DNA of 61,756 nucleotides from the IMG/VR virus record IMGVR_UViG_3300042888_000791, positions 1 through 61,756 of that record; one strand, 5' to 3'. This stretch comes from a virus. How positions within the stretch are numbered: the first letter of the stretch is position 1; every line of letters begins with the position of its first letter. The notes under the pieces were generated by a model. The model ran no database searches, was not told the origin of the DNA, and was given only the letters and a program-made list of their open reading frames with translations. Shown piece after piece: positions 44,401-52,686 of this stretch. Made by a program: the position numbers and the translations under genes.

Positions 44401-47400
44401 AACAATTATTAAACAAGCAGAAGATATAAATGAAAAACCAGAATTGTTAACTAAAGTTAATTCTTGGTGGAGTCAAATATTAGATTATTTAAAAGGCTTA
44501 TTTAGTCAAAGTGGTTTTGATAAAGTTGCTATGGATATTCTTTCTGGAAAAAATATAGGGACAGCTGCAGATATAATAGCAGAAGAAGGTTCTGTATATT
44601 TACAAAAATCTAAACAAGATGATATTTATGATAGTATAAAAGAACTAGGAGAAACAATTACACCCACAAATGAAGGTTATTCTATAGATGGTAAACCTAT
44701 TAAACGTAGAGTATCTGATATAGTAAAAGATTGGTATGATAGAAAATTTACAAACAAGTCTTTAGTAGCTAGTGATTATGAAAAAGCTGTTAATGATTTA
44801 AAAGCTGAAAAAGGAACTGCTGGGCATGCTGCATTTGAATATGCTTTTGATTTATTTGTAGATGCTGATGGTTATTTAAGAGAAGATGAATTACCAGGTA
44901 CAGATTATGAAATTAAAAACCCTAATTTTCCTTTAGATTTTTATTTAATATTAAAAGAAAATCTTAGACAACGTCTTAATTCTTTTCCTAAAGATAATGG
45001 TGGTACAAGATTTATGGCTGAAGCTAGAATATATGATGCTAAAAGAGATCTTGCAGGTACAGTGGATTTTTTAGCTATTACTCCTGAAGGAAAAGTAAGT
45101 ATATTAGATTGGAAGTTTATGGATCTTAATATAGAAAAATATACAGATATTCCTTGGTATAAAGTAAATGCATGGAATACACAAATGGAACAATATAAAC
45201 TTATCATTGGAACAGTATATGGTGTTAAACCGGAAAACTTTGAACAAACAATGATGATTCCTATTAAAGCTATCTACACACAAGGTAATCCTAAGGAAGG
45301 TATTATGCCTAGACTTGATGGTATTAATATAGGTGATGTTAATATTAAAAATATTGAAGAGGATTATTTAATTCCTGTTGGATTAAAAGAACAATCTACA
45401 GGCATTAAAAAAGTAGATGATTTATTAGAAAAATTAAATGCTATTTACAAAAAACTGTCTGATCAAAAAGTTACAGAAGAAACTAAAACAGCAAAAGCTG
45501 AACAATTAAATGCTTTGTTTTCTGCTATTAGACAATTACAGATGAAACAAAATGTTATTCCATTAATTAATCAGGCTAAAATATTAAATAAACAAATTGA
45601 AAATCTTTTTGCACAACATGAAACAGAATTTAAAGATAAAGAAATAAATGATTTTAAAGATAATGAAATTGAAGATTTTACAAAAAAAATTGAAACTTTA
45701 AGAGAAGCTATAGAAGTATATTTAAATCTAGACCTTGAACTTAAATTTTTATTTGAAGGTGAACAAACTACTGAAGACAAAGAATTAAAACAAGATCTTA
45801 GAGATGTTGTAGATAATGCTAGAGATTATTATGATAGGTTAAAAACACTAGATGAAGAATTTACTGTTAAATTTATAGGTGGTACATCTACTGCAGAAAA
45901 AGTAGTTAAAGGTCTTGCAAGAATGTTCGGTACTACAGCAACTATTCAATTAGAAAGTCTTTCTGCTTTATATAAAAAAGCTAATAAAGCTTTTGGTTTA
46001 GCTGGTATGGATACCAGTACAGAGATTAAACGTCTTTCTGATTTAAAAGATGCATACCAAACATGGGCATTATCTAATGGTTTAACAATAAAAAATCAAT
46101 TTAATATTCTTAAAAAAGAAGATACAAATGAACTTATAGATGAATTTAATCCTGAGTTTTATTCTCAGTTAAAAGAAAAAATAGCTTTAAAAGATTTTTC
46201 TTGGATTAGAGCTAATATTGATATTCCTGGTTATAGAGAATTTTTAAAAAAGAAAAAAGAAGAAGAATATGATAGAATTGACTCTAAACTTAGAGTAGGT
46301 ACAGAAGAACAAATAGCTAATGAAATAAAAAGAGAAACATTTAAAGCTGAACAGTTATATAATACTAATGAACCAGAATCGGTTGGTTGGTTATTATATG
46401 ATGATATATCTAAGTATCCTAAAAGAGCAACATGGGAGTCTGATCAATGGAAAACTCTTAATAAAGATGAAAACAAACCCGCTCTTGATTTTTATAATTA
46501 TATTAGAGAGCGAAATGACTATTATAGATCTATAGGGTATATTCATGCTAAACAAGCTAGAATTTTTCTTCCTTGGGTAAGAAAAGGCCTTGCTGAAAAA
46601 ATGATTTTTGGTGGTAAAATAACTATAGGAGAACAGTTTTTAAGAAATATATCTGTAGATGAAGGTGATACAGGTTATGGCCAAATAGACCCTTTAAATG
46701 GACAACCTATTGATACTATTCCTATTTATTTAACAAGAAAATTAGAAGGAGAAGTATCTACTGACCTTTTTAAAACTATGGCAATGTATAATGAATTTGC
46801 AATTAAATTTAAATATTTATCAGAAATTGAAGGACAAGGTAGAGCATTAATACGTCTTGAAAAAAACAAAAAAGCTATTGCTACTTCTATGTTTAGTAAA
46901 ACTGAATATAAAAATAATGTATTACAATTTAATCCAGATAATAGTCAAAATACTAAACTTGTTGCATCAATGGTTAAAGCTATTATATACCAACAAAAAT
47001 ACGTACAAAATGAAACTTTTGATCAATTATTAGGAAATCTAGGAAGCTATGGTGAAAAAATAAATGCTAAACTTGGTAGAAAAATATTTCCAGAAGATTT
47101 AAAAGATAGACAAGTTAGTATTAATAAAGTGATTACTCAAATGAATAATACCTTTCAATTAAATGCTTTAGGTCTTAATGTTCTTTCTTCTCTTTCCAAT
47201 TTATTTGGTGGTAAAACACAATCATTTATTAATTCTGGCAAATGGTTTACTAAACAAGATTTTATAGCTACAGAACAATGGTTAGCTGCAGGTAAAATGG
47301 GAGGAAATGATAGACAAAAATCATTAGCAGCTATGGATTATTTTATGCCTTTTATTGCAGATTATAATAAACAAGCAATGCAAAAACTATCACTATCAAA

Positions 47401-48559
47401 ACTTAATGATCAAGCTGTTCAAGAATACTTAATGGTAATGATGAGAAAAAGTGAGGAATTTGTACAAACAACAAACTTCTTTAGTTTTTTAAGAAATTCA
47501 ATTATACAAGATGGTAATATTATAAATACAAGAGAGTATTTAAAATCTACAGATGAATACAAAGATTTTTATGCTGGTTCTCAAGAAGAAAGAACTACTA
47601 GAGCAGCTAAATTTGAAGCAGATGTAAAAGATTTAAATGCTAAACAAGGGGTAATGGCTTTAAGTACAGTAGTAAATGGTGAATTTGTAATCCCTGGAAT
47701 AGAAAGAAAATCAGATTCAGTTCTTGAATTAAGAAGAAAAGTACAAAGTTTTACAGCTGATGCATTAGGATCAATGGGTGAAGATAATAAACGCCTAATG
47801 AACATGACTGTTTATGGTAACTCTATGATGTTATTTAAAAATTGGATTCCTAGGCTTGTAGATGTACGTATGGGTAATTTAAAATATAATTCTGCTTCTG
47901 ACGCTTATGAATGGGGTAGAACTAGAATGATAGCTAGAATATTTTCAGAAGATTTACTTGGAGCTATTGGTAATTTAAAAAATTCTTTACTGGGTAATGA
48001 TAAAGGTATAGATTTTCTTAGACAACTTTATGAAAAAAAGAAAAATGATTATGAAGCTGATACTAATAAAGAATTAAAAATGACCGAAAGTGAGTTTATA
48101 GATCTTACTAAACAAAATATTAAAAATCAATTATTTGATTTATTAGCATTAGCAACAATGTGGTCATTATATTTAGGATTAAAAGCTTTAGCTCCCGATG
48201 ATGATGAAGATCCTGCAGTTAAAAATCAATATAAATTTTTACTAAAAGCAACTGATAAATTTAAAGATGAATTACAATATTTTTATGATCCAACAAGTAT
48301 ATCACAATTAGTAGGTAAAGGTATATTTCCTTCTTTAGCATTATTAGAAAATTATGCAAAAATTATAAAAAACTTTATGATTGAAAATTATGCTATTGTT
48401 TCTGGTAACGAAAAATTAGAACAAAAAAATTATGTTATTAAATATTTAATGAAAACTTTTCCATTATCTAGTCAAGCTGCTAGTTTAATGCCTTTATTTT
48501 ATCCTGCATTAGCAAAAGATCTTGGTATTAAAGCACAGTCTCATTACAATATTAGATAA
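41450..48559 (+). CDS. Giant virion protein with PD-(D/E)XK nuclease-like domain, 2369 aa
   Basis: Starts one base after the polymerase gene. Near the N-terminus is a zincin-like motif PIHEILGHP (H173-E174, H178) and near residue 917 a degenerate one, LPEEAMHFAVEIL. Residues about 1090-1280 show a RecB/Cas4-type nuclease layout: GTAGHAAFEY (H1126), MAEARIY (E1191), GTVDFL (D1206), ILDWKFM (D1220, K1222) and QMEQYK (Q1245, Y1249). The C-terminal 1000 residues are mainly helical, with a hydrophobic segment near 2228-2248 followed by DDDED, and end in SHYNIR. Its place after the RNA-polymerase gene implies it is a second giant internal protein. Cutting host DNA or trimming entering DNA are possible roles, both inferred. 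Confidence 0.7.
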   Translation: MACILEIKKTINESIDKQLPYREVVMSDKAAKSISQSLNLLWNSAITRIAQYSSQGGYRVIVNSIEDAAQKELKKQQEAEKLFERDLAFFNGDEALLEQENPKETFYQKNQTISSEGKIASEKTIRDLAARMSDRIGMPFKIESDRTKEYKGKIENGVAYVNLAYATLDTPIHEILGHPIIRAIRDSVDERGDNVLYQNLLKELEYGVGGEVLDRIKKDYVNKPITESSYTGDGSDFESWKKSNVGKDSRFKYSLKEQQEEALVELLGMMTADKLDNVKDGKLISLLKRLLKEIKQVIKSLIKQREVEIENLPDNLTINDLSNLLAYSNSKLILPGYEVEYTTPDNMKFKTYQEASNHISELAKSTEEIDLSNFTPVNKWRVTGISWGYNQDGSVEQNGYINEEFDTKEKAEDFYSRMNNTKYAGELTINKANSLPQSFIDKNKEYEQSKEIVEEWKKVNNIQYNPEEIYSRGQEFSSVVGAYSDFDVNLMMQNLLQHIEDNEKAGGKFAISAYTKPVDKTIGHLEGGGGKIKFKIYPKSEDILWAANTDVYSGSVWDASEKVNKDKQSELLGVSYTKYPSIRNINAVQSNLASIVDDLAHHHNELGIVLTGNNFRLEYDEDIPYQTKKIIDGINSILDQKYGKLVKPEIKKTDVWNVFRDKEYKQSFNTEKDAEEFIKKQNVPYLHSIKKEVLGVKPTQTNENTTHINTIKQNAGLVSLSFNEQEKAVLEKVGNVFYQDGIKVEIIEGDNNNPKKVYLNGVDTPLYKEDYVNLLTEKYKELFPFPKKEFTNQALINTKIAKLKEVAKAQPRSLIRSEVIEQRKDYTRGQQTWDPDFEELPFQKIPSKLNESKTISSIASKETIAKVKDFLKRIGVDISSAKEIIVNGKRIDANAIANITQALIQVVEGKEAQSLPEEAMHFAVEILEQTNPKLFNQLLKEIGNYALYSEVLSEYAKDPNYQTKEGKPDIRKIKKEAIGKVLAETIIKQAEDINEKPELLTKVNSWWSQILDYLKGLFSQSGFDKVAMDILSGKNIGTAADIIAEEGSVYLQKSKQDDIYDSIKELGETITPTNEGYSIDGKPIKRRVSDIVKDWYDRKFTNKSLVASDYEKAVNDLKAEKGTAGHAAFEYAFDLFVDADGYLREDELPGTDYEIKNPNFPLDFYLILKENLRQRLNSFPKDNGGTRFMAEARIYDAKRDLAGTVDFLAITPEGKVSILDWKFMDLNIEKYTDIPWYKVNAWNTQMEQYKLIIGTVYGVKPENFEQTMMIPIKAIYTQGNPKEGIMPRLDGINIGDVNIKNIEEDYLIPVGLKEQSTGIKKVDDLLEKLNAIYKKLSDQKVTEETKTAKAEQLNALFSAIRQLQMKQNVIPLINQAKILNKQIENLFAQHETEFKDKEINDFKDNEIEDFTKKIETLREAIEVYLNLDLELKFLFEGEQTTEDKELKQDLRDVVDNARDYYDRLKTLDEEFTVKFIGGTSTAEKVVKGLARMFGTTATIQLESLSALYKKANKAFGLAGMDTSTEIKRLSDLKDAYQTWALSNGLTIKNQFNILKKEDTNELIDEFNPEFYSQLKEKIALKDFSWIRANIDIPGYREFLKKKKEEEYDRIDSKLRVGTEEQIANEIKRETFKAEQLYNTNEPESVGWLLYDDISKYPKRATWESDQWKTLNKDENKPALDFYNYIRERNDYYRSIGYIHAKQARIFLPWVRKGLAEKMIFGGKITIGEQFLRNISVDEGDTGYGQIDPLNGQPIDTIPIYLTRKLEGEVSTDLFKTMAMYNEFAIKFKYLSEIEGQGRALIRLEKNKKAIATSMFSKTEYKNNVLQFNPDNSQNTKLVASMVKAIIYQQKYVQNETFDQLLGNLGSYGEKINAKLGRKIFPEDLKDRQVSINKVITQMNNTFQLNALGLNVLSSLSNLFGGKTQSFINSGKWFTKQDFIATEQWLAAGKMGGNDRQKSLAAMDYFMPFIADYNKQAMQKLSLSKLNDQAVQEYLMVMMRKSEEFVQTTNFFSFLRNSIIQDGNIINTREYLKSTDEYKDFYAGSQEERTTRAAKFEADVKDLNAKQGVMALSTVVNGEFVIPGIERKSDSVLELRRKVQSFTADALGSMGEDNKRLMNMTVYGNSMMLFKNWIPRLVDVRMGNLKYNSASDAYEWGRTRMIARIFSEDLLGAIGNLKNSLLGNDKGIDFLRQLYEKKKNDYEADTNKELKMTESEFIDLTKQNIKNQLFDLLALATMWSLYLGLKALAPDDDEDPAVKNQYKFLLKATDKFKDELQYFYDPTSISQLVGKGIFPSLALLENYAKIIKNFMIENYAIVSGNEKLEQKNYVIKYLMKTFPLSSQAASLMPLFYPALAKDLGIKAQSHYNIR

Positions 48560-48583
48560 TAAGTAAAAAAGTTAATAAAATAA

Positions 48584-48640
48584 ATAATGTTTATGCTATA
48601 TTATGTATAAAAAGTTGTATATGATTTAGCATAACATTAT
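48584..48640. repeat. Inverted repeat overlapping the lysis-module promoter
   Basis: ATAATGTTTATGCT (48584-48597) and AGCATAACATTAT (48628-48640) are inverted copies with one extra T in the left arm, 30 bases apart. The right arm begins at the last base of the presumed -33 element of the promoter at 48625. It could be an operator pair or a hairpin after the giant gene. Confidence 0.45.
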
Positions 48641-48658
48641 ATAATACCATATATTTGT
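48625..48658 (+). promoter_or_regulatory. Predicted promoter of the lysis module
   Basis: TTTA (48625-48628), 21 bases, then TATATTTGT (48650-48658), an exact TAnnTTTGY. It lies 58 bases upstream of the first lysis gene. The spacing and TTTA wording equal those of the promoter at 24832. Confidence 0.6.
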
Positions 48659-48715
48659 TGTTTCTATAGGGAGTAGAAATTTAACTTTAAACATAATTTA
48701 CAAAATATTACAAAA

Positions 48716-49009
48716 ATGAGTGATACTTCCCACAGCCAACCTAAAGTTGTTAGTGCAATTAAAGAATATTTAGCACCTTTATTATTATCTATTGTTGGTT
48801 TATTTATATGGAGAGATATATCTGAGATGCGTGCAGATGTTAAGCTTTTATTAGTTCAACAAAGTGTAGATAGAGTAAAGATAGAAAATATGGAAGGGGA
48901 TATTGCAATGCTTAAAGGCAGTGTATATCAAAATAGTAATCAAAAAATAGTAAATTATTCTTATAAAACTCAACCAGCTAAAAAAGAAGATGAGATTGAA
49001 ATTCAATAG
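48716..49009 (+). CDS. Small membrane protein with coiled coil, lysis module, 97 aa
   Basis: One hydrophobic segment (YLAPLLLSIVGLFIW, about residues 18-32) is followed by a heptad-rich stretch (residues 35-70, with IENMEGDIAMLKGSV) and a charged tail. The arrangement, one membrane helix and a soluble coil, resembles haemolysin XhlA-type and other lysis accessory proteins. It lies directly upstream of a holin-like gene, a spanin-like gene and a peptidase, so a part in lysis is likely. The start was chosen because it is the first ATG after the promoter. Confidence 0.55.
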   Translation: MSDTSHSQPKVVSAIKEYLAPLLLSIVGLFIWRDISEMRADVKLLLVQQSVDRVKIENMEGDIAMLKGSVYQNSNQKIVNYSYKTQPAKKEDEIEIQ

Positions 49010-49013
49010 TGCA

Positions 49014-49187
49014 ATGAAAAATTGGAAAACAACTTTAACTGGAATTATATTAGCTATATTATTAGCTGTACAACCTTTAGCTGATGGTGTTATAGATTTT
49101 AAAAAAGATTGGTTTAAGTTTTTAATAGCAATCGGTATTGCTATTTTTGGTTTTTTTGCAAAAGATACTAACACTCAAGATAAATAG
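49014..49187 (+). CDS. Holin-like protein, 57 aa
   Basis: Starting at the ATG at 49014, four bases after the upstream stop, gives MKNWKTTLTGIILAILLAVQ. An earlier ATG at 48990 in the same frame would add eight residues but overlap the previous gene. Two hydrophobic helices (about residues 8-25 and 34-50) are joined by a short charged turn (DGVIDFKKDWFK), and the tail is hydrophilic. The N-terminal NWKTTLxGI pattern is common in small phage holins. Size, topology and neighbours all fit a holin that opens the inner membrane. Confidence 0.65.
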   Translation: MKNWKTTLTGIILAILLAVQPLADGVIDFKKDWFKFLIAIGIAIFGFFAKDTNTQDK

Positions 49188-49189
49188 TT

Positions 49190-49816
49190 ATGAATAAAGA
49201 AAACATTAAAAAATGGTTTACAGGAATTATAATTATAATATTAGCTTTTATTATTTTTTTACAAAGATCTTGTCAAAATAACCATATAATTAATCCTCCT
49301 ATATCTGTAGTAAAAATAGATACTATATGGAAAATTAAAACAGACACTATCATTAAAACTGTAAAAGAGATAAGCGTAATACATATGCCTGTTCCTTCTG
49401 ACCCACAATATCACCCTACTAACGATATAGATACTTGTAAAGCAAGATTTAATAGATTACTTACAGATATGCTTACTAAAAGAGTTTATGCTGATACACT
49501 AAAGCTAGATAGTCTTGGTACCATCACTATCATTGATACGGTGTTTATGAATAAACTTGGAAAAAGAATTAAGATATATGATTATAAAATACCATTTGTA
49601 ACTAAAACTGTTACCATAACAAAACAAGCTGACCCAAAAAGACAATTATATATTGGTGGTAACTTATTTGGTGATAAAACTAAATTACAATCACTTACTC
49701 CTGGGATTCTTTATAAAACTAAAAAAGACCATATATACCAAGCTAATATAGGTATTAATTTTGATGGTACTATAACGTATGGTGCTGGTATGTATTGGAA
49801 AATCAAATTAAAATAA
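49190..49816 (+). CDS. Spanin-like membrane protein with beta-rich end, 208 aa
   Basis: A basic start is followed by one membrane helix (about residues 10-25, FTGIIIIILAFIIFL), then QRSCQNN and a periplasm-like domain rich in Thr, Ile and Lys (KIDTIWKIKTDTIIKTVKEI). The last 60 residues alternate polar and hydrophobic positions with Gly and aromatic residues (LYIGGNLFGDKTKLQSLTPG, ending GAGMYWKIKLK), as in outer-membrane beta strands. Such a protein could link the inner and outer membranes during lysis, like an Rz-type spanin. I see no separate lipoprotein partner nested in it. It sits between the holin-like gene and the peptidase. Confidence 0.5.
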   Translation: MNKENIKKWFTGIIIIILAFIIFLQRSCQNNHIINPPISVVKIDTIWKIKTDTIIKTVKEISVIHMPVPSDPQYHPTNDIDTCKARFNRLLTDMLTKRVYADTLKLDSLGTITIIDTVFMNKLGKRIKIYDYKIPFVTKTVTITKQADPKRQLYIGGNLFGDKTKLQSLTPGILYKTKKDHIYQANIGINFDGTITYGAGMYWKIKLK

Positions 49817-49822
49817 TAAACC

Positions 49823-50284
49823 ATGGATAAATCAACATTAGATAGAATAAACTTACTACATCCTTCTGTGAGAGAAGAAATGAAAGTTATAGTTAATGAA
49901 TGTAATAAAGCATTAACTGGGAAATCTCAAGTTAGAATAGCACAAGGATTAAGAACATTTGCTGAACAAGATGCTTTATATGCTAAAAGACCAAAAGTAA
50001 CTAATGCTAAAGGAGGTCAATCTGTACATAATTATGGATTCGCTATAGATATTGTTTTAATCATAAATGGAAAGGAAGCTTCTTGGGATACTCATAAAGA
50101 TTGGGATAATGATGGGATAGCAGATTGGGATGAATGCGTAAAAGTATTTGCTAAACACGGATGGAGCTGGGGAGGAAATTGGGCGAGTTTTAAAGATATG
50201 CCTCATTTTGATAAAATAGGTTTTAACAATTGGAGAATATTACAAACCAAACCTAGAGATAAAGCTGGGTATATAATTATATAA
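49823..50284 (+). CDS. M15-family peptidase (endolysin) with EF-hand loop, 153 aa
   Basis: A D-Ala-D-Ala carboxypeptidase/L-Ala-D-Glu endopeptidase of the VanY/M15 type. The zinc motif SVHNYGFAID gives H69 and D76, and MPHFD gives the third ligand, H128. The conserved GWSWGGNW lies before it, and RIAQGLRTFAEQDALYAK is the usual substrate-side helix. Residues 93-104 (DWDNDGIADWDE) are a complete EF-hand calcium loop (D at 1, 3, 5 and 9, E at 12). Calcium control is known for the phage T5 endolysin of this family. It lacks a signal peptide, so it should depend on the holin. The full length is typical of single-domain phage M15 lysins. Confidence 0.9.
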   Translation: MDKSTLDRINLLHPSVREEMKVIVNECNKALTGKSQVRIAQGLRTFAEQDALYAKRPKVTNAKGGQSVHNYGFAIDIVLIINGKEASWDTHKDWDNDGIADWDECVKVFAKHGWSWGGNWASFKDMPHFDKIGFNNWRILQTKPRDKAGYIII

Positions 50285-50286
50285 TA

Positions 50287-50424
50287 ATGGCAAAACCAAC
50301 AAACACATCAGAAAAACTTGTTAAAGTAAAAATTAAAAGAAAAGGTGTACACAGTAAATCTAAAACTTCTAAATTAAAAGGAAGTAAGTTATATAAAAAA
50401 GCTTACAATTCTCAAGGTAAATAA
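50287..50424 (+). CDS. Very basic small protein, 45 aa
   Basis: ATG at 50287 lies two bases after the lysin stop, and the frame ends at the TAA of 50422-50424. The product begins MAKPTNTSEKLVKVKIKRKG and continues VHSKSKTSKLKGSKLYKKAY, ending NSQGK: over one third Lys/Arg, with no hydrophobic segment. I recall similar short KxKxKGVHSKxKxSKxK proteins in many Bacteroidetes phages; this needs checking. Its place after the lysis genes and before the fibre block is compact, with gaps of 2 and 3 bases. DNA condensation or packaging is possible because of the charge, but unproven. Confidence 0.65.
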   Translation: MAKPTNTSEKLVKVKIKRKGVHSKSKTSKLKGSKLYKKAYNSQGK

Positions 50425-50427
50425 TAT

Positions 50428-50730
50428 ATGGAAGTAATATATCAAGGTCATGTCGCAACTGATGGTAGTACAAAAATAACTTGTACCACTACATCATTGG
50501 TTATAAATGAGATTATAATTAATAATCCAGATAATAACTATAATATTACAATGAATAGGTATATGACAGGAGATGGTATACATCTTATTCCTATATATGA
50601 ATTTGCTTTAGATCTTGGTGATACAGTAAGAGATACTGAAGGCTATACATTAAAAAAAAGTAATTATTTACAACTAATAACTAATGTAATAGGTACAACT
50701 TATTATATTAGTGCAATAGAAACAGATTAA
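50428..50730 (+). CDS. Small beta-rich protein before the fibre gene, 100 aa
   Basis: The protein is a single beta-rich domain (YQGHVATDGSTKITCTTTSL, ending GTTYYISAIETD) without signal or membrane segment. Alternating Ile/Asn/Tyr strands suggest an immunoglobulin- or jelly-roll-like fold. Its stop TAA overlaps the ATG of the next, fibre-like gene (TAATG), which implies translational coupling and a joint role in the same appendage. No family is recognised. Confidence 0.55.
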   Translation: MEVIYQGHVATDGSTKITCTTTSLVINEIIINNPDNNYNITMNRYMTGDGIHLIPIYEFALDLGDTVRDTEGYTLKKSNYLQLITNVIGTTYYISAIETD

Positions 50731-52670
50731 TGTTACAGATATATAATAAATATGGTCAGTTAAAAGTTGTATCTTCTACATCTAGTACAGGAGTTTCTTC
50801 TGTATCTGGTGTAGCACCTATTACTTCAACAGGAGGATCTAATCCAATAGTTAGTACATCAATTCATACTAATAAACTTATTGGTAGAGGATCAGCAAGT
50901 ACAGGAGTAATGGAAGAAATTACTATTGGTGCTGGGCTAGCTTTAACAGGAACTGTTCTTAATGTTATAAGTCCTGTAATTCCTCATGCTCTTACAAAAA
51001 CAAATGATACAAATGTAACTATCACTTTAGGAGGAACACCAAGCACATCTTTATTACAAGATGTATCTTTAACTTTAGGGTGGACAGGTACATTAGCAGA
51101 TTCAAGAATATCAAGTGCTTCTATATGGAATGGTAAACAAGATGTTATTTCTTTAACTACTTTAGGAACATCTGGTGCAGCTACATTTATTTCTAATGTA
51201 TTAAACATACCTCAATATACAGACATATATACTGGTACTGTTACATCTGTGGCAGCTCTTACATTAGGTACTGTTGGTACAGATTTATCTTCTAGTGTAG
51301 CAAACAGCACAACAACTCCTGTAATAACATTAAATGTTCCTACAGCAAGTGCAACAAATAGAGGAGCTTTAAGTTCTACAGATTGGACAACATTTAACAA
51401 TAAACAAAATGCAATAGTATATACACCAGCAAATGAAGACGGTACAATTCTCTACCACTCTGTTAAATGGTTTACACCTACTTCAACTGTTAGTTCAAGT
51501 GGTACAACAGTTACGAGTATAGGCACTCAGTTTACTTCTATAATGGTAGGAGCGAAATTAACCATAAGTGGAGAAAGTAGAATTATCACTGCTTTTATAA
51601 ACAGTACAAATGTAACGGTTGCAAGTGCTTATTCACAAAATTATAGTGGTATTGCTGCCGGAAGTTGGGGTGTTTATAGTAAAGCATATTCTATAGCACC
51701 AGCAGATAATCCTAATTACTTTGGTGGTTATATTATATCAGATTATAGAAATACTATGTTACTTAGAGCAAATTATGATAGAACCGAATTTGGTTTAAGA
51801 ATTGCTGATACTTTAAATAATGTTGCATTTAATCCAACAAATAATAATGCTTTTCAGTTAGGTGGTAATAAAACTTTTCAATTTTTCCCAACAGCTGCAT
51901 CAAATGCATTAAATGGTACAGCAGATTTAGGTATAAGAAGAAATTCAGCAGGAATATTAGAAATATACGACGGAATTACAGCCACAGGTTTAGAAGCAAA
52001 TAGACGTGATTTACTAGTAAGAAATATATTTGGGAGTAAATTACTAATAGGTACAACAGTTGATAATGGCTCACTTTCAAATATACAAGGGAGTGTTACA
52101 GCAGCAAGTTTAATAGCAAGAGGTCAGTATTTAGCACCAACTTTAACTGCAAGTGCAAATAACGATGTATTAGTTGGTTTAGATATTGCTTCGTCTTTTA
52201 CGTTAGGAGGTTTTACGAATGTAGGACAATATCATTTAAGAATTGCCTCACCACCCACTAATGGGTATAGTATTTTTTTAGGTGGTAATGCTTCGATAAA
52301 TGGTTCCAATCAAATGAACCTATATCGGAATGGCGCAACTGTATTTGGGTCAAGTAGTGTAGAAACTAACGTAAGTACAAGTTCTCCAAATGTTCCATTA
52401 AAATTTACATTATCTTCTGGAGCACTTGAATTTGGGAGATTTTTTGCTACAACAGGAAACTTTATAGTACAAAACGGAGGAACTTTTACAGACATATCCA
52501 GTGCAAGGCTTCAAGTAAATAGCACGACACAAGGCTTCTTGCCTCCTAGAATGACAAACGCACAAAGAATAGCTATTGTTTCACCTGCAATAGGGTTAAT
52601 GGTGTATTGTACAGATACAGTTGAAGGAGTGTATGTTAACAAGTCAATAGGATGGACCTTTATAGGATAA
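50730..52670 (+). CDS. Tail fibre-like protein, 646 aa
   Basis: A long Ser/Thr/Gly/Ala-rich, beta-strand-dominated sequence typical of trimeric phage fibres. The N-terminal 200 residues are Thr-rich repeats (VSSVSGVAPITSTGGSNPIV; NKLIGRGSASTG; RISSASIWNGKQD), with the NGKQD/NNKQNA stalk pattern seen in fibre shafts. The middle (residues 230-480) has beta-helix-like strands. The C-terminus (SSARLQVNSTTQGFLPPRMT, then IGLMVYCTDTVEGVYV and GWTFIG) is a tip found in many Bacteroidetes phage fibres. The tip probably contacts the host. It is coupled to the 100-aa gene and followed by a small helper-like gene. Confidence 0.75.
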   Translation: MLQIYNKYGQLKVVSSTSSTGVSSVSGVAPITSTGGSNPIVSTSIHTNKLIGRGSASTGVMEEITIGAGLALTGTVLNVISPVIPHALTKTNDTNVTITLGGTPSTSLLQDVSLTLGWTGTLADSRISSASIWNGKQDVISLTTLGTSGAATFISNVLNIPQYTDIYTGTVTSVAALTLGTVGTDLSSSVANSTTTPVITLNVPTASATNRGALSSTDWTTFNNKQNAIVYTPANEDGTILYHSVKWFTPTSTVSSSGTTVTSIGTQFTSIMVGAKLTISGESRIITAFINSTNVTVASAYSQNYSGIAAGSWGVYSKAYSIAPADNPNYFGGYIISDYRNTMLLRANYDRTEFGLRIADTLNNVAFNPTNNNAFQLGGNKTFQFFPTAASNALNGTADLGIRRNSAGILEIYDGITATGLEANRRDLLVRNIFGSKLLIGTTVDNGSLSNIQGSVTAASLIARGQYLAPTLTASANNDVLVGLDIASSFTLGGFTNVGQYHLRIASPPTNGYSIFLGGNASINGSNQMNLYRNGATVFGSSSVETNVSTSSPNVPLKFTLSSGALEFGRFFATTGNFIVQNGGTFTDISSARLQVNSTTQGFLPPRMTNAQRIAIVSPAIGLMVYCTDTVEGVYVNKSIGWTFIG

Positions 52671-52686
52671 TAAAAAACAAAAACAA

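Noticed and set aside
27520-48559. Alternative genetic code (stop reassignment) as in some crAss-like phages
   Set aside because: Long genes read through intact with the standard code; TAA is the usual stop and TAG closes at least two small genes in proper context.
48990-49013. Earlier start for the holin-like gene
   Set aside because: It would overlap the previous gene by 20 bases and adds a charged segment; the ATG at 49014 follows the stop with normal spacing.
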